Of a DNA stretch of 64,000 nt, positions 10,461 to 21,653 are shown piece by piece. Both the position numbers and the translations under genes were made by a program. The first letter of the stretch is position 1, and every line of letters starts with the position of its first letter. Source of the stretch: Erythrophleum ivorense (taxonomy: Eukaryota > Streptophyta > Magnoliopsida > Fabales > Fabaceae); NCBI GenBank assembly GCA_026724425.1, contig JAIUCV010000076.1, positions 1,697,501 to 1,761,500 of the forward strand, written 5' to 3'. The notes beneath the pieces were generated by a model. It saw nothing but the letters and a program-made list of their open reading frames with translations, had not been told where the DNA came from and made no database searches.

Positions 10461-12902
10461 CACTACAACAAATACGCCAGATTACGTCAGTTTATTTAAG
10501 TCGCTTCTAGAACCGACGTTAACTAATTAAACTTGGACGGTGTTTAACGTCACTTAGTTAATTGACGGTAACTTTTAAAACCAAAAATCAAATTAATTAA
10601 ATAGAAAATAAATTTGTTCAACTTTATCAATAGGAAACAAAAATCTAAGATGCTCACGTATTTCATTTTCGAAAAATTGAAATTCTCAAACCTAATTTTC
10701 TAGCCAATGTGAGTTTCACTCTGATTCGGCGATTCCGGTAAAATCGATCTTGTTTGTGGCTTCTTTCAGATTCAGAGGTACGAAATCATATTTTGATTCG
10801 ATACTATAGTTTATTTCTCCGTTTCAAATGGCTCTGGTTCGGCGATTCCGATAAAATCGATCTCATCTGTGGCTTCTTTCAGATTCAGAGGTATGAAATC
10901 AGATTTTGATTCGATCATATAGATTGTTTCTCCGTTTCGAATGGTTCCCCTTTTGATAAGATCGGCATGACATTAGTTTTTGAGAATTTTGTTGTGTTTC
11001 TGATTAAAGAGGTTGCTTCAATATCTCTGTGTATATTTGACATTGAGATTCTTAAATTCTTCAAATCCGTGGCTTTGTGTGATTCAGATTATATGTTGTT
11101 TTTCGTTCTGGAAAAGTTTAGAAGCTTTTTGGGTAATTGTGCTGATAAAACCAATTGATTTGATGACTTCTAGCTTCATAGCGTCGTTTTCGTTCCAGTT
11201 GTTGGATCATGACGGCAAGAAGGTTCAGAATTTTTTTGTCGCCATGGAATTGGCCTTTAGAGATTATGCCAATGCAATTATGTAACAGATGAAAATATTG
11301 ATTGCGCCTTGGAGGTTAGTTTGATTCCCCTTTGTTACCCTCTCATGAATATCCTCTTTTGTGTTCATTATCATCAATTTTCTTCATTCACTGCTCAACC
11401 GAGCATTCATAGCGGCTTTGTTGGTGTTGAACAGAATGCTTAGGCAGTTCTGATGATTCTTTCTTAAGTGGTCGTCTAATATATCTTTTCTTGTAAAGCT
11501 TGCAGATAATGAACTACTGAAAATTAACTCCTTTGATGCCCCTCACGACAAGCTGCTTTGCATAACAAGTTGTTGCACACTCATTAGCAACCTGATGCGT
11601 GATACATCAAAGTAAGGATCATATACTTGCACGAGTAGATGAGTTCTTACCTCTCCTCGTATATGTTAAACTCAAGGTAAGCTCTCTGCTCAGTTTCGAC
11701 TTCCTCAACTATGTGATGTTTACATTCTCTCCAATATAATAAGGTCTAGTTGTATACTGTAATTTTCTTGTGGTGTATATTCTTTTGAGGTCAATTTGCC
11801 ATTTAAAGTCTCAAGCTTGCGTACCCTTTTTTCTCTTAGAAGAGCAGTGTCTTTTTGTATTCCATTTGCTGTTCCTCTGTCGTAAAACTAAGTTTTTGTT
11901 TTAACTGCAATTGCAGGCAAATTGTCTAGTGATTCACTTAGCTAACTCTATTTCAAGTTATAATTACAAAGCACTAATGATACCCAACTGATATCTTTTT
12001 CTTCTAGGTCCGGATTGAATAAAACAAAAGTTGAAAGAACTCCTGATCTGAGAGGTAAGTCTTTGGTTTGTGGGCTCTTCCGTAAATTCCAATAGATGGA
12101 GATCATACACTCATCTTTCTCAGACGAATAATTTTCTTGCATATGAAGTGTCAGTTAAGTGACTAGCTTTTCCAGTCAGTATAGCTATAACTAAGATCTA
12201 TTAAATTGTATGGTTGTTTATAATGTAGCCTACAGAGAAGTAGTGAATGCTGCAGAAAGAGCTGAGAGGAAACAACATCTGAGGGAGAAGGTAAATTTCG
12301 GTTGGTCCATACCATCTGAAAAGTCTTTGATTTTTTTTTTTTTTTTAACCAAGATCTTGTTGTTTCCGGGTTTTGCAGAAGACACGTGAAGAGATAGAGA
12401 GGCTTGGGAAGCAGAGATGAGGAGTTACAAGGGACTAATGGTAACTATAAAATGACTTCCAACAAAGACACTGCTTCAAGCAACAAATCGTTTCAAGAAC
12501 TTGAAGACAAGAAAGTATCTCAGTCATTTGAGAGTAGTATAGTAGTCATGTAAGCAGGATTCCAAATTGTGGGTATTATATTTTACGATAGTTGTTTGTG
12601 TAAAACCATATAATATTTGATTAATTAAAATGTTATTTGGGCCAATATGTCTCGTTTTCAGTGTTCTAGTGGATTAAAAATAATATGAAAAATATAAAAA
12701 ATATTGCATCTAGCGTCGCTTGGTTAAATGATGTTAAAAACTAATATGAATGACGTTAATATATTGACGCCAAACTTAACGTCGGTTGTGCAAACGATGT
12801 AAAATAACTTTGCGTCGGAGGATATTACGACGGTTTGATAAGTGACGCAAAGTTTTTTGAGTCGGTGAAAAACCGACGTTAACAGCCGTCTATTTTGTAG
12901 TG
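10461..12902. mobile_element. Non-autonomous CACTA (En/Spm) transposon carrying VPS9 gene pieces
   Basis: A complete element of 2442 bp. It starts CACTACAACAAATACG and ends in the inverted partner (..CTATTTTGTAGTG). A 3-bp duplication ATT flanks it (10458-10460 and 12903-12905). Both subterminal regions repeat short motifs around accgacgttaac and gacgtt, as CACTA ends do. There is no transposase; the interior is a captured host gene. About 112 bp of the captured 5' region is duplicated in tandem (near 10718-10830 and 10833-10945). Confidence 0.9.
11163..12420 (+). pseudogene. Captured VPS9-domain (Rab5 GEF) gene fragment
   Basis: Exon-like pieces in plus orientation inside the CACTA element translate to fragments of a VPS9a-type guanine nucleotide exchange factor. 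From 11163 the frame gives an N-terminal helical-bundle piece (VQNFFVAMELAFRDY). Near 11511-11615 comes LLKINSFDAPHDKLLCI. Near 11636-11676 comes DEFLPLLVYVKLK, the core VPS9 motif. Each later piece is bounded by plausible splice sites, so genomic DNA with introns was captured, not mRNA. The first piece ends in a stop (TAA near 11283) and the domain is incomplete. Two later pieces (12231-12290, 12379-12420) encode a charged helix (AERAERKQHLREK) that I cannot match to VPS9 and may come from another gene. Not expected to encode a working exchange factor. Confidence 0.75.
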
Positions 12903-12905
12903 ATT

Positions 12906-13627
12906 ACACAAGAGTAGTTTGAATCCACTAGTACTTCTTTTTTATCACTATATTCGTAAATCTCTTTATATATACGTATGGTTCTAAAATGAAAAATTGT
13001 ATTACTTCTCATAATTTTTAAGAAAGTAGCTCCTACAAAATACAAAAGAACAATTGAATATACCTTATATGTGTCAATTGAACAATCATAAGTCATTACT
13101 ATTACATATATAAGGATAATAAATCAAATAAATAGATGAAGAAACAAAGGATCAAAGGATCTAAAGGATTGACACCACTTTATATATCATAATTTGGCTC
13201 TTAAATTCCGCAAGGAACCATAACCACAGACTGATCTTTCTAAGAAAACCCAATACATATATTGGATGAGATTGGTGCCAGCTTCATTGGCAGACATTTT
13301 TTGTGTTTGTTAACCGGAATCATTGTAGACAAAATTCTAGACTAAACCCACAAGGCCTATAGAAATCTAAGTTTTTCTTCCTTTTTTTTGTCACTACAGG
13401 CGTTTATGAATTGTCATCCATGGTTAAAACTTAAAATCTCAGCAAGAGTGTATGAACCATGGTTTAGACCCATAAGGCGAATTCTAATGACTACTATACT
13501 AGTTTCATGTACAGAAATTCCCTCTCCTGCTCTTCTTATATCTTCAAAATTCACTACAAAAATTGTAAGACATAATTAATACAATAATAAAATCTTATGA
13601 ATAAAATATATAAGTCATAAAAAAATG
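12906..13627. other. Intergenic, SABATH-cluster debris
   Basis: AT-rich and without a gene. Bases 13549-13627 repeat the segment 8378-8460 of the SABATH promoter relic (cactacaaaaa.tgtaag..cataa), so this is probably leftover flank of another tandem SABATH copy. Confidence 0.4.
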
Positions 13628-13710
13628 ACTAACACAATAATCAATTAAACACATAGTTCAGTTCACCCAATACTAACAGTCCTAGAACCGTATAGGCTCT
13701 GATACCAAAA
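13628..13710 (-). repeat. Extra primer-binding-site/leader fragment of the chromovirus
   Basis: This stretch is nearly identical to 20411-20496, the leader and tRNA-iMet primer-binding site next to the other LTR. It lies outside the left LTR, where host flank would be expected. The structure is therefore LTR-internal-LTR plus a leader stub of a second copy. Confidence 0.75.
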
Positions 13711-14876
13711 TGAAACAACCAAACTTTTTTTTTTTTGGCTAATTAATCAAGTGCAGAAAAACTTAATTATAAACTCCAATAAATCATCATTAAACAATTT
13801 AAATCAAATAACCATATTCAATTCCAAAAATAATATAAAATACTAGCGACCTAAACACCAGGTTCGCAATAAACAAATAACTCAACAAATGAAACAATTC
13901 CTATCATCCTCTCCTCGGCCTGATTCCGTGATCACACTTTCTTTTTACCTGCATCACATTAAGAAAAAAGAGATGCATAAGTATTTAAGAAATAATTAGT
14001 GAGGCAATCACCCCGCCTACAGGCCAATTACGCAATTTTTAATTCATTTAAATATTTATAATAATTACCACAATTATTAAAATAATTCTTTTTAATTATT
14101 AAATCATTTCCACAGTTAACTAATAATTTTTAATCACTTAAATAATTTCCACAATATTATAAACCATTTTAATTAATTAATTAATCACTAATTAATTAAT
14201 TTCGGAATTAAACAACTTAATTCCAATTAAACCAAATAAACCAGATTAAACCATTAATTAAATCAATTTACTCAAATCGCCAGAAAACCGGATTAAACCG
14301 GATCAGTGTCGATCGACACAGCTTGTGCCGCTCGACACTCGCCCGATTGGTGTCGACCGACACCAGCTGATCCAGGAGATCGACGCCCAAAACGATTTCA
14401 CGCACAGAAACACCAAATCACACAATCATCACAATATTCTCGATCTAAGCCACAATTATCACAAGAATAAACACGAAAACCACTTAAACTCAATCAATCC
14501 ACAATTCACTTCCACAAACTGATTCTCTTGCGAGCCTACGGTCATGCACTCACCTCGAATCGGATTGAAACAAAGAGGGGAAAGGAAGAACGATGAACAG
14601 TGACGAAGAACACCTCAAGAACACACCAAAATCGCAGAAATCACCACAAACCTCTTCTCTCTTCCTTTTTTTTTGTTTTCACCTCAAAAAACGAGCCTCT
14701 CACGCGGCAGGACGACTTTTAACACGCGACTTTAGGGTTTCCAACCCAAACCAGTGATAACCGGACCACTCAAATCAAACCGAAATCAATTTTTACCACT
14801 GGTGTCGAGCGACACTCCCCCTGGTGTCGATCGACACCGCTCCTCATAAGCGATAGATTGGTTTACGGATGTTACA
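13711..14876 (-). repeat. 3' LTR of the chromovirus
   Basis: 1166 bp, from TGAAAC to ATGTTACA on the plus strand; in element orientation it starts TGTAACATCC. The inner border is a polypurine tract (ctcccccac on the plus strand, from 14879). It contains several near-palindromes of the type GGTGTCGANCGACACC (14306-14365 and 14801-14838). Confidence 0.85.
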
Positions 14877-15531
14877 ATTCTCCCCCACTAAAATAGATTC
14901 GACCTCGAATCCCAACATCACACGTCTACCACAGACGCAATCTCGTCTACCACATACGACAAAATCCGGCCCACATGGCCAAACACACGAGATCCTCACT
15001 TGATCCCTGAGACTCACATCTAATTCTATGTCATACGTACATTTCTCAAACATCTTTACTCTTAACTCAACTCTGCCGGAGAACATTATCCCCAAAGGAC
15101 ATGCAGGAGAACACTATCTCCCCAAGAGGAACACTATCCCCTCGTTACTTACTACGCGACACACTAGTCACTAGTAAGTAAACATACCATATCACTTATA
15201 CTTGAGGTAGCGACCCTCTCGTACAAGTCTATCAGAGAACACTATCTCTATAAGAGAACACTATCTCTTGGCAAAGGGTTATTCGGGGACACCACGACCC
15301 CTAAAGCAAAAATTCTGAAACATCTATAACATAACTAAAAAGATTGTCTCACGACCCACTGGTCAACACACTTGTAACATCCAAACCACCAAAAAAAAAA
15401 TGAGGCAAACTCCATCTCATATAACTCAAAAATGTATATCGTTACAATGCAAAACGAAAATACATAAGTCCATAAACAACAACAAAAACATAGCACCACG
15501 CTCACAACTAGAACCAAAAAGACGAAGAAGC
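14877..15531 (-). other. Chromovirus 3' untranslated region
   Basis: Gene-free between the polypurine tract and the end of pol. It includes five short imperfect palindromes built on GGAGAACACTATCTCC and AGAGAACACTATCTCT between about 15075 and 15270. Confidence 0.5.
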
Positions 15532-18500
15532 TCACTCGACGACCTGCTTGTCGAACCACTTCCTGAACTTCAGCTTCATCTTTGCCTCTGGCTCCCAAGT
15601 CTCCTCCTCTATGCCACTACAGTTCCACAAGACTCTCAACAATGGCACCCTCTTGTTCCGCAAAACCTTGACTCCCCTCTCGAGAATCCTCACAGGAACC
15701 GCCGGAACTGTTATATCTGGCTGAAGATCCTCTGGAATCTCAGCCACTAACTCCTCTGAAGGATGCAGACACCTCCGCAACATCGAAACATGAAACACCT
15801 TGTGAAAGGCAACTCCAACCGATAAGCCACTGGTCCAACTCGCTCCACCACCGGGAACGGACCCATAAACCGCGGACTGAGCTTGTTCTCTGCTATGGAC
15901 CTGTTAGGGCCCCTCAACATAGCCATCTTGAGATACACTAAATCTCCCACCTGAAACTCAAGCTCACGTCTCCAACTATCAGCATAACTCCTCTGCCTAT
16001 CCTGAGCCTCTTTCATGTTCAACCTCAAAACGCGGATCTTCTCTGTCGTTTCTTGAACAAAGGTAGCTCCAAATATGTTGCGCTCCCCCACTTAGATCCA
16101 GCATAAGGGTGTCCTACATGACCTCCCATACAAAGCCTCATAAGGAGCCATGCCAATGCTAGACTGAAAACTGTTGTTGTAGGCAAACTCTGCCAAACAC
16201 AGATGATCAGCCCAATGGCCACCCCAATCCAACACACACATCCTCAGCAAATCCTCCAACGTCTGAATAGTCCTCTCTGACTGCCCATCTGTCTGTGGAT
16301 GATAAGCTGTACTCATATGCACCTTGGTGCCCATCTATGTCTGAAATGCCCTCCAAAACTCTGAGGCAAATCTCGGATCTCTATCCGACACAATGCTAGC
16401 TGGCACACCATGCAGCCTCACAACCTCTCGCACAAACTTCCTAGCCAAAACAGCAGCTCCATCTGTCTTCTTGATGGCCAATAAATGCGCGGACTTGGTC
16501 AAACGATCCACAATGACCCAAATCGCATCAAACGTCTGTGAGATAGGTAATCCCACCACAAAATCCATCGTGATCATATCCCACTTCCACTCTGGAATGG
16601 GCAAGCTCTACAATAGTCCACCTAGAACCTGATGCTCTGCCTTGACCAACGAACATGTGTTGCACCTTGCAACCCAATCTGCCACATCTCTCTTCATCCC
16701 AACCCAGTGATAATACCGTTTGAGGTAACGGTACATCTTGGTGTCACCCAGATGAATCGAAAGCTTGCTCGCATGAGCCTCTCTCAAGACCTCCCGTCTA
16801 AAATCCTCAACCTTGGGCACACAAACCCGCCCACGAACCAAAATCGTCCTGTTCGCCGAGACCTGATACTCAGAACCAGCTGCCCGCGATGCATCAATCA
16901 AAACCTGTTCATCCTGCTGAGCCACTCTGATCCTACTGAGTAAGTCTGCTTGATCAGCTGCCTCCAAACCCAAAGGCTCCTCTGAAATAGCACAAAGCCG
17001 CAATGTACTAATCTCGCCGACCAAAGCCTCCACATCCTGCTCTCTAGCTGAATCAACTCTCCGTCGACTCAACGCATCTACCACCAAGTTGGCCTTGCCT
17101 GGATGATAGACAATATCCAGATCATAATCTGCCAGAAACTCCACCCAACGCGTCTGCCTCGCATTCAGCAAACGCTGAGTAAAGATGTGCTGCAAACTCT
17201 TGTATTCTGCACAGCTCCACCATAAAGATAAGACCTCCAAATCTTTAGCGCGAAGACCACCGCTCCCAACTCAAGATCGTGTGTAGGGCGGTTGCGCTCA
17301 CTGCCCTGAAACTGCCTCGAAGCATAGGCAATCACTCTGCCCTCCAGCATCAGGACACAACCCAAACCAACACCTGAAGCATTTGTATACACCACATAAG
17401 GCTTCCCCGGATCGGGTAATGCCAACACTGGTGTACTAGTCAACATCTCCTTGAGCTTCCCAAAGCTCTCCTCGCACTCCGGCGTCCACACAAACGGCAC
17501 ATCCTTGCCAGTCAACCTCGTCATCGGCTGAGACATACTCGCAAAGCCCCTGACAAACCTCCTGTAGTAGCCTGCTAAACCCAGAAAACTCCTGATCTCG
17601 GTAGCACTACTCGGTCTAGGCCAATCTCTGATAGCCTCGATCTTAGCCGGATCCACATAAACTCCCTCTACAAAAACAATGTGGCCAACAAATCCCATCT
17701 CTCTCCGCCAAAAGCTGCACTTGCTCAACTTAGCATACAGCTTATGCTCCCGAAGCTTCTCCAAAACAAGCCTCAAATGAGTCGCATGCTCCTCTTGACT
17801 CCTCGAATACACCAAGATGTCATCGATGAAGATGATGACGAACACATCCAGAAACTCTCTGACCACGTCGTTCATCAACCTCGTAAATGCTGTCGGCGCA
17901 TTAATCAACCCAAACGGCATGACTACAAACTCAAAGTGCCCATACCTTGTCCTGAACGCCGTCTTGCGGACATCTGCCTCATCTATCGGAATCTGATGAT
18001 ACCCCGATGCCAAGTCAATCTTGGAGAACCAAGTAGCACCCCTCAACTAATCCAACAACTCATCAATCCTCGGGAGTGGGTACATGTTCTTCACTGTGAC
18101 TCGGTTGAATCCCCGGTAATCGATACACAACCGGAAACTGCCATCCTTCATCTTCACAAACAACACTGGTGCTCCCCACGGTGAAACACTCGGCCGAATG
18201 AACCCCATGCTCAAAGGGGTCCTTTAGCTGCTTCTTCAGCTCTGCCAACTCTGCTGGCGCCATCCTGTAAGGTGTCTTCGATATCAGAGCTGTCCCGGGC
18301 TCCAACTCAATCGTGAAAGGATCTGACCGAGATGGTGGCAATCCCTTCAGTGACCGAAAAACATCCTCGAACTCCCGGACAACCTCAATATCCTCCATAG
18401 CCACCTCACCACTAGACTCCGACATCACTATCGTTGCCAAGTACGCCTCGCAACCTCGCTCTATCATCAGCTCAGCCTGAATAGCCGAGATCACAAGACT

Positions 18501-20292
18501 CCCAGAAGTCGGTCTCACTCCCTGATAAACCAACCTCCATTCCTCCCGCTCGAACACAACTCTGCCTCTATAGCAGTCCAGATGAACTCTGCATCACGAC
18601 AGCCAGTCCATCCCCAAAATCACGTCATACAGCTCCACCGGACTGATGACCAAATCTGCTGGCATAGACTGCCCCGCAATATGCACATCGACTGCTCTAG
18701 CACGGCCCAAAGTAGTCAGGAAACCTCCACCGGCCACCTTGACCAAACCCTTGCGCTCACCAGCGCTACTCTGGATAACTCTACTCTCGGCACACTCCGG
18801 AGTAATGAAGCAATTCGATGCTCCCGAGTCAAACAACACGTGAGACTCAACACCGCCCACTAACAAGGTCCCTACACAATTCCACAAGTGTTAAGAACCC
18901 TAAATTCTACCAGAGTAAAATAAAGAACAGACAACCACAACCACATTATACACTAAGAATTTACGAAGTCTGAATCAGAATTTTACCATTGATCTGGCCT
19001 GACTGACTCGTCTGGCCCACCTCTGCCGAAGAGTACACCCGCGGCGCTACTTCCAACTGATCCAACGGCTGCACCGCTGCGATCTGCGCCACCGGCTGAA
19101 CCGACGCCACTGACAACTGCTCCAACTTGGGACACATCGGCCTGAGATGTCCCGGCTCTCTACAGTAGAAACACACTCTAGTATCCCGAGACACACCACT
19201 CTTGGGACAACTAGCCACACGGTGCTCCAGACTCCCGTAACCGAAGCAACCACCACGACCGCTCTGGTTGCCTGCAGCAACCTCCTCGAACCTCCTCTTC
19301 TGACCCTGCGCAGGCTTGCCGCCCTTGCCAGAACCAGAACCGAAACTCCTGCGCTGCTGCTGCTGCTGCTGGCCCCTCGGCTGGGTAGCAAGAACAACCG
19401 CAGCTGGAACAACTGCTGAGCCCACCTACTCTCGCAAATCCTCCTCAATGGAAGCTGCTAGCTCCACTAGCTCTGCTCCCGTAGTGTACGTGCTACCTCT
19501 GCACTGAGTCATGATACTCGACCGAAGACCCTGAAGGAATCTCACCATCAGACTCCGCTCGCTCTCAAAACCGGAACCAGTATATATCACGAGTCTGCCG
19601 AACTCAGCGTCATACTCCTGCACTGACCTCTCACCCTGGGTCAATGCCATGAACCGCATCTGGAATCTGTCTCAAGCCTCCTGAGGAAAAAACTTGGCGT
19701 TGAACTCCGCTAGGAAGTCACACCAAGTCCACACTGCCCTCCTCAACACGACAGACCGCCACCACAAATGTGTATCCCCACCAAGGTAATGCACAGCCAA
19801 CTCCACCTGGTATCCCTCTGTACACCTGACCGAACGGAAGTTCCGTTCCAGTCTCTGCCGCCACTCATCGGCCTCCTCGGGCCCACCTCTACACTCAAAG
19901 AATGGTGTCCCGATCCTCTGCATCTCCCTCATCATCTCAAGATAGGACGGATGCCCAACAACCGTAACACCATGCTGCCCAACAAAAGCGCCCTGCTGTG
20001 CCCCTACCACCGGAGGAACACCCGGAGCCTGCTCTGGAACCGCATGCGGAAGACGTGCCAATAGCTGCGTCAGAAATCCCATCAACTGGTCACCAAGACC
20101 ATGAACCAGAGCAGCACCCGCACCCGAGGCAGCCCCAACTCCCGCGCCTCCACTAGCGCCCAAACTGGCCTCACCCGCCATCGACTGGGTCACCAACGCA
20201 GTCTCCACACTAGGAAATGCACTCTCTCCCGAATCCGCCTACGCTCCACGACCACGGCCTCTGCCACGACCTCTAGCACCACCTGCCTCCAT
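15532..20292 (-). pseudogene. Chromovirus gag-pol polyprotein, broken
   Basis: Read right to left. The start ATG is at 20290-20292, with a stop about 17 codons later. The gag core is at 19430-20208. Zinc knuckles lie at 18961-19425; the second is intact (CFYCREPGHLRPMC), the first has lost its second Cys (CFGY). The protease has its D-S-G (VLFDSGASNCFI, 18594-18887). Reverse transcriptase has FIDDILVYS at 17165-18180, with RNase H behind it. Integrase has an HHCC finger and catalytic motifs (TMDFVVGLP, SDRDPRFASEFW) at 16092-16900. A chromodomain-like tail ends at 15532. At least six in-frame stops and frameshifts near 18950, 18130, 17200 and 15790 break it. Several stops lie where the family has Gln or Arg codons, as expected from C-to-T change. 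Confidence 0.85.
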
Positions 20293-20481
20293 CTCACTGC
20301 ACTACCAAAGTACAGCAGATGAGTAAGCTAAACAAACACACAACAAACCATAAAACACAAAACTCACCGCGGAATCACTGAAGGCCGAGAGGATGATACT
20401 AGACTACTAACTGACTAACACAATAATCAATTAAACACATAGTCCAGTTCACACAATACTAACAGTCCTAAAACCGTATAG

Positions 20482-20493
20482 GCTCTGATACCA
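20482..20493 (-). other. Primer-binding site, tRNA-iMet type (chromovirus)
   Basis: The plus strand reads gctctgatacca, so the element strand carries TGGTATCAGAGC, three bases from the LTR edge at 20497. Confidence 0.8.
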
Positions 20494-20496
20494 AAA

Positions 20497-21646
20497 TGAA
20501 AAACCAAGCTTTTTTTTTTCGCTAATTAATCAAGTACGGAAGAATTCAATTATAAACTGCAATAAATCATCACTAAACCATTTAAATCAAACAACCAAAT
20601 GCAATTCGAAAAATAATATAAAATACTAGCGACCTAAACACAAGGTTCGCAATAAACAAATAACTCAACAAATGAAACAATTCCTATCATCCTCTCCTCG
20701 GCCCAATTCTGCGATCACAATTTCTTTTTACCTGCATCACATTAAGGAAAAAGAGATGCATAAGTATTTAAGAAATACTTAGTGAGGCAATCACCCCGCC
20801 TACAGGTCAATTACGCAATTTTTAATTCATTTAAATATTTATAATAATTACCACAATTATTAAAATAAGTCTTTTTAATTATTAAATCATTTCCACAATT
20901 AACTAATAATTTTTAATCACTTAAATAATTTCCACAATTATTATAAACCATTTTAATTAATTAATTAACCACTAATTAATTAATTTCGGAATTAAACCAC
21001 ATAATTCCAATTAAATCAAATAAACCAGATTAAACCATTAATTAAATCAATTTACTCAAATCGCCAGAAAACCAGATTAAACCGGACCAGTGTCGATCGA
21101 CACAGCTTGTGCCGTTCGACACTCGCCCGATTGGTGTCGACCGACACCAGCCGATCCAGGAGATCGACGCCCAAAACGATTTCACGCACAGAAACACCAA
21201 ATCACACAATCATCACAATATTCTCGATCTAAGCCACGATTATCACAAGAATAAATACGAAAACCACTTAAACTCAATCAAACCACAATTCACTTCCACA
21301 AACTGATTCTCTTGCGAGCCTACGGTCATGCACTCACCGCGAATCGGATTGAAACAAAGAGGGGAAAGGAAGAACGATGAACAGTGACGAAGAACACCTC
21401 AAGAACACACCAAAATTCCATAAATCGCCACAAACTTCTTCTCTCTTCCTTTTTTTTTGTTTTCACCTCGAAAAACGAGCCTCTCACGCGGTAGGACGAC
21501 TTTTAACACGCGACTTTAGGGTTTCCAACCCAAACCAGCGATAACCGGACCACTCAAATCAAACCGAAATCGATTTTAACCATTGGTGTCGAGCGACACT
21601 CCCCCTGGTGTCGAGTGTCGCTCGACACCGCTCCTCAGAAGCGATA
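20497..21646 (-). repeat. 5' LTR of the chromovirus, outer end missing
   Basis: Matches the left LTR from TGAAA up to the phrase gcgata, where the match ends abruptly. The last ~22 bp, including the TGTAACATCC terminus, are absent and unrelated AT-rich DNA follows. It carries the same palindromic GGTGTCGA..CGACACC motifs, and one has expanded to ggtgtcgagtgtcgctcgacacc. Confidence 0.8.
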
Positions 21647-21653
21647 ATAGCAA

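Larger units (their letters stand above)
13628..21646 (-). mobile_element. Ty3 chromovirus-type LTR retrotransposon, decayed
   Basis: Two LTRs (13711-14876 and 20497-21646) flank gag, protease, reverse transcriptase, RNase H and integrase with a C-terminal chromodomain-like tail, all on the minus strand. The primer-binding site is tRNA-iMet type. The right LTR lacks about 22 bp at its outer end and the left flank carries leader sequence, so no clean target duplication exists. Many stops and frameshifts show it is inactive. Confidence 0.88.

Noticed and set aside
15373..15382. TGTAACATCC motif as another LTR start
   Set aside because: No LTR sequence follows it and no partner end was found; it is probably coincidental in the chromovirus 3' region.
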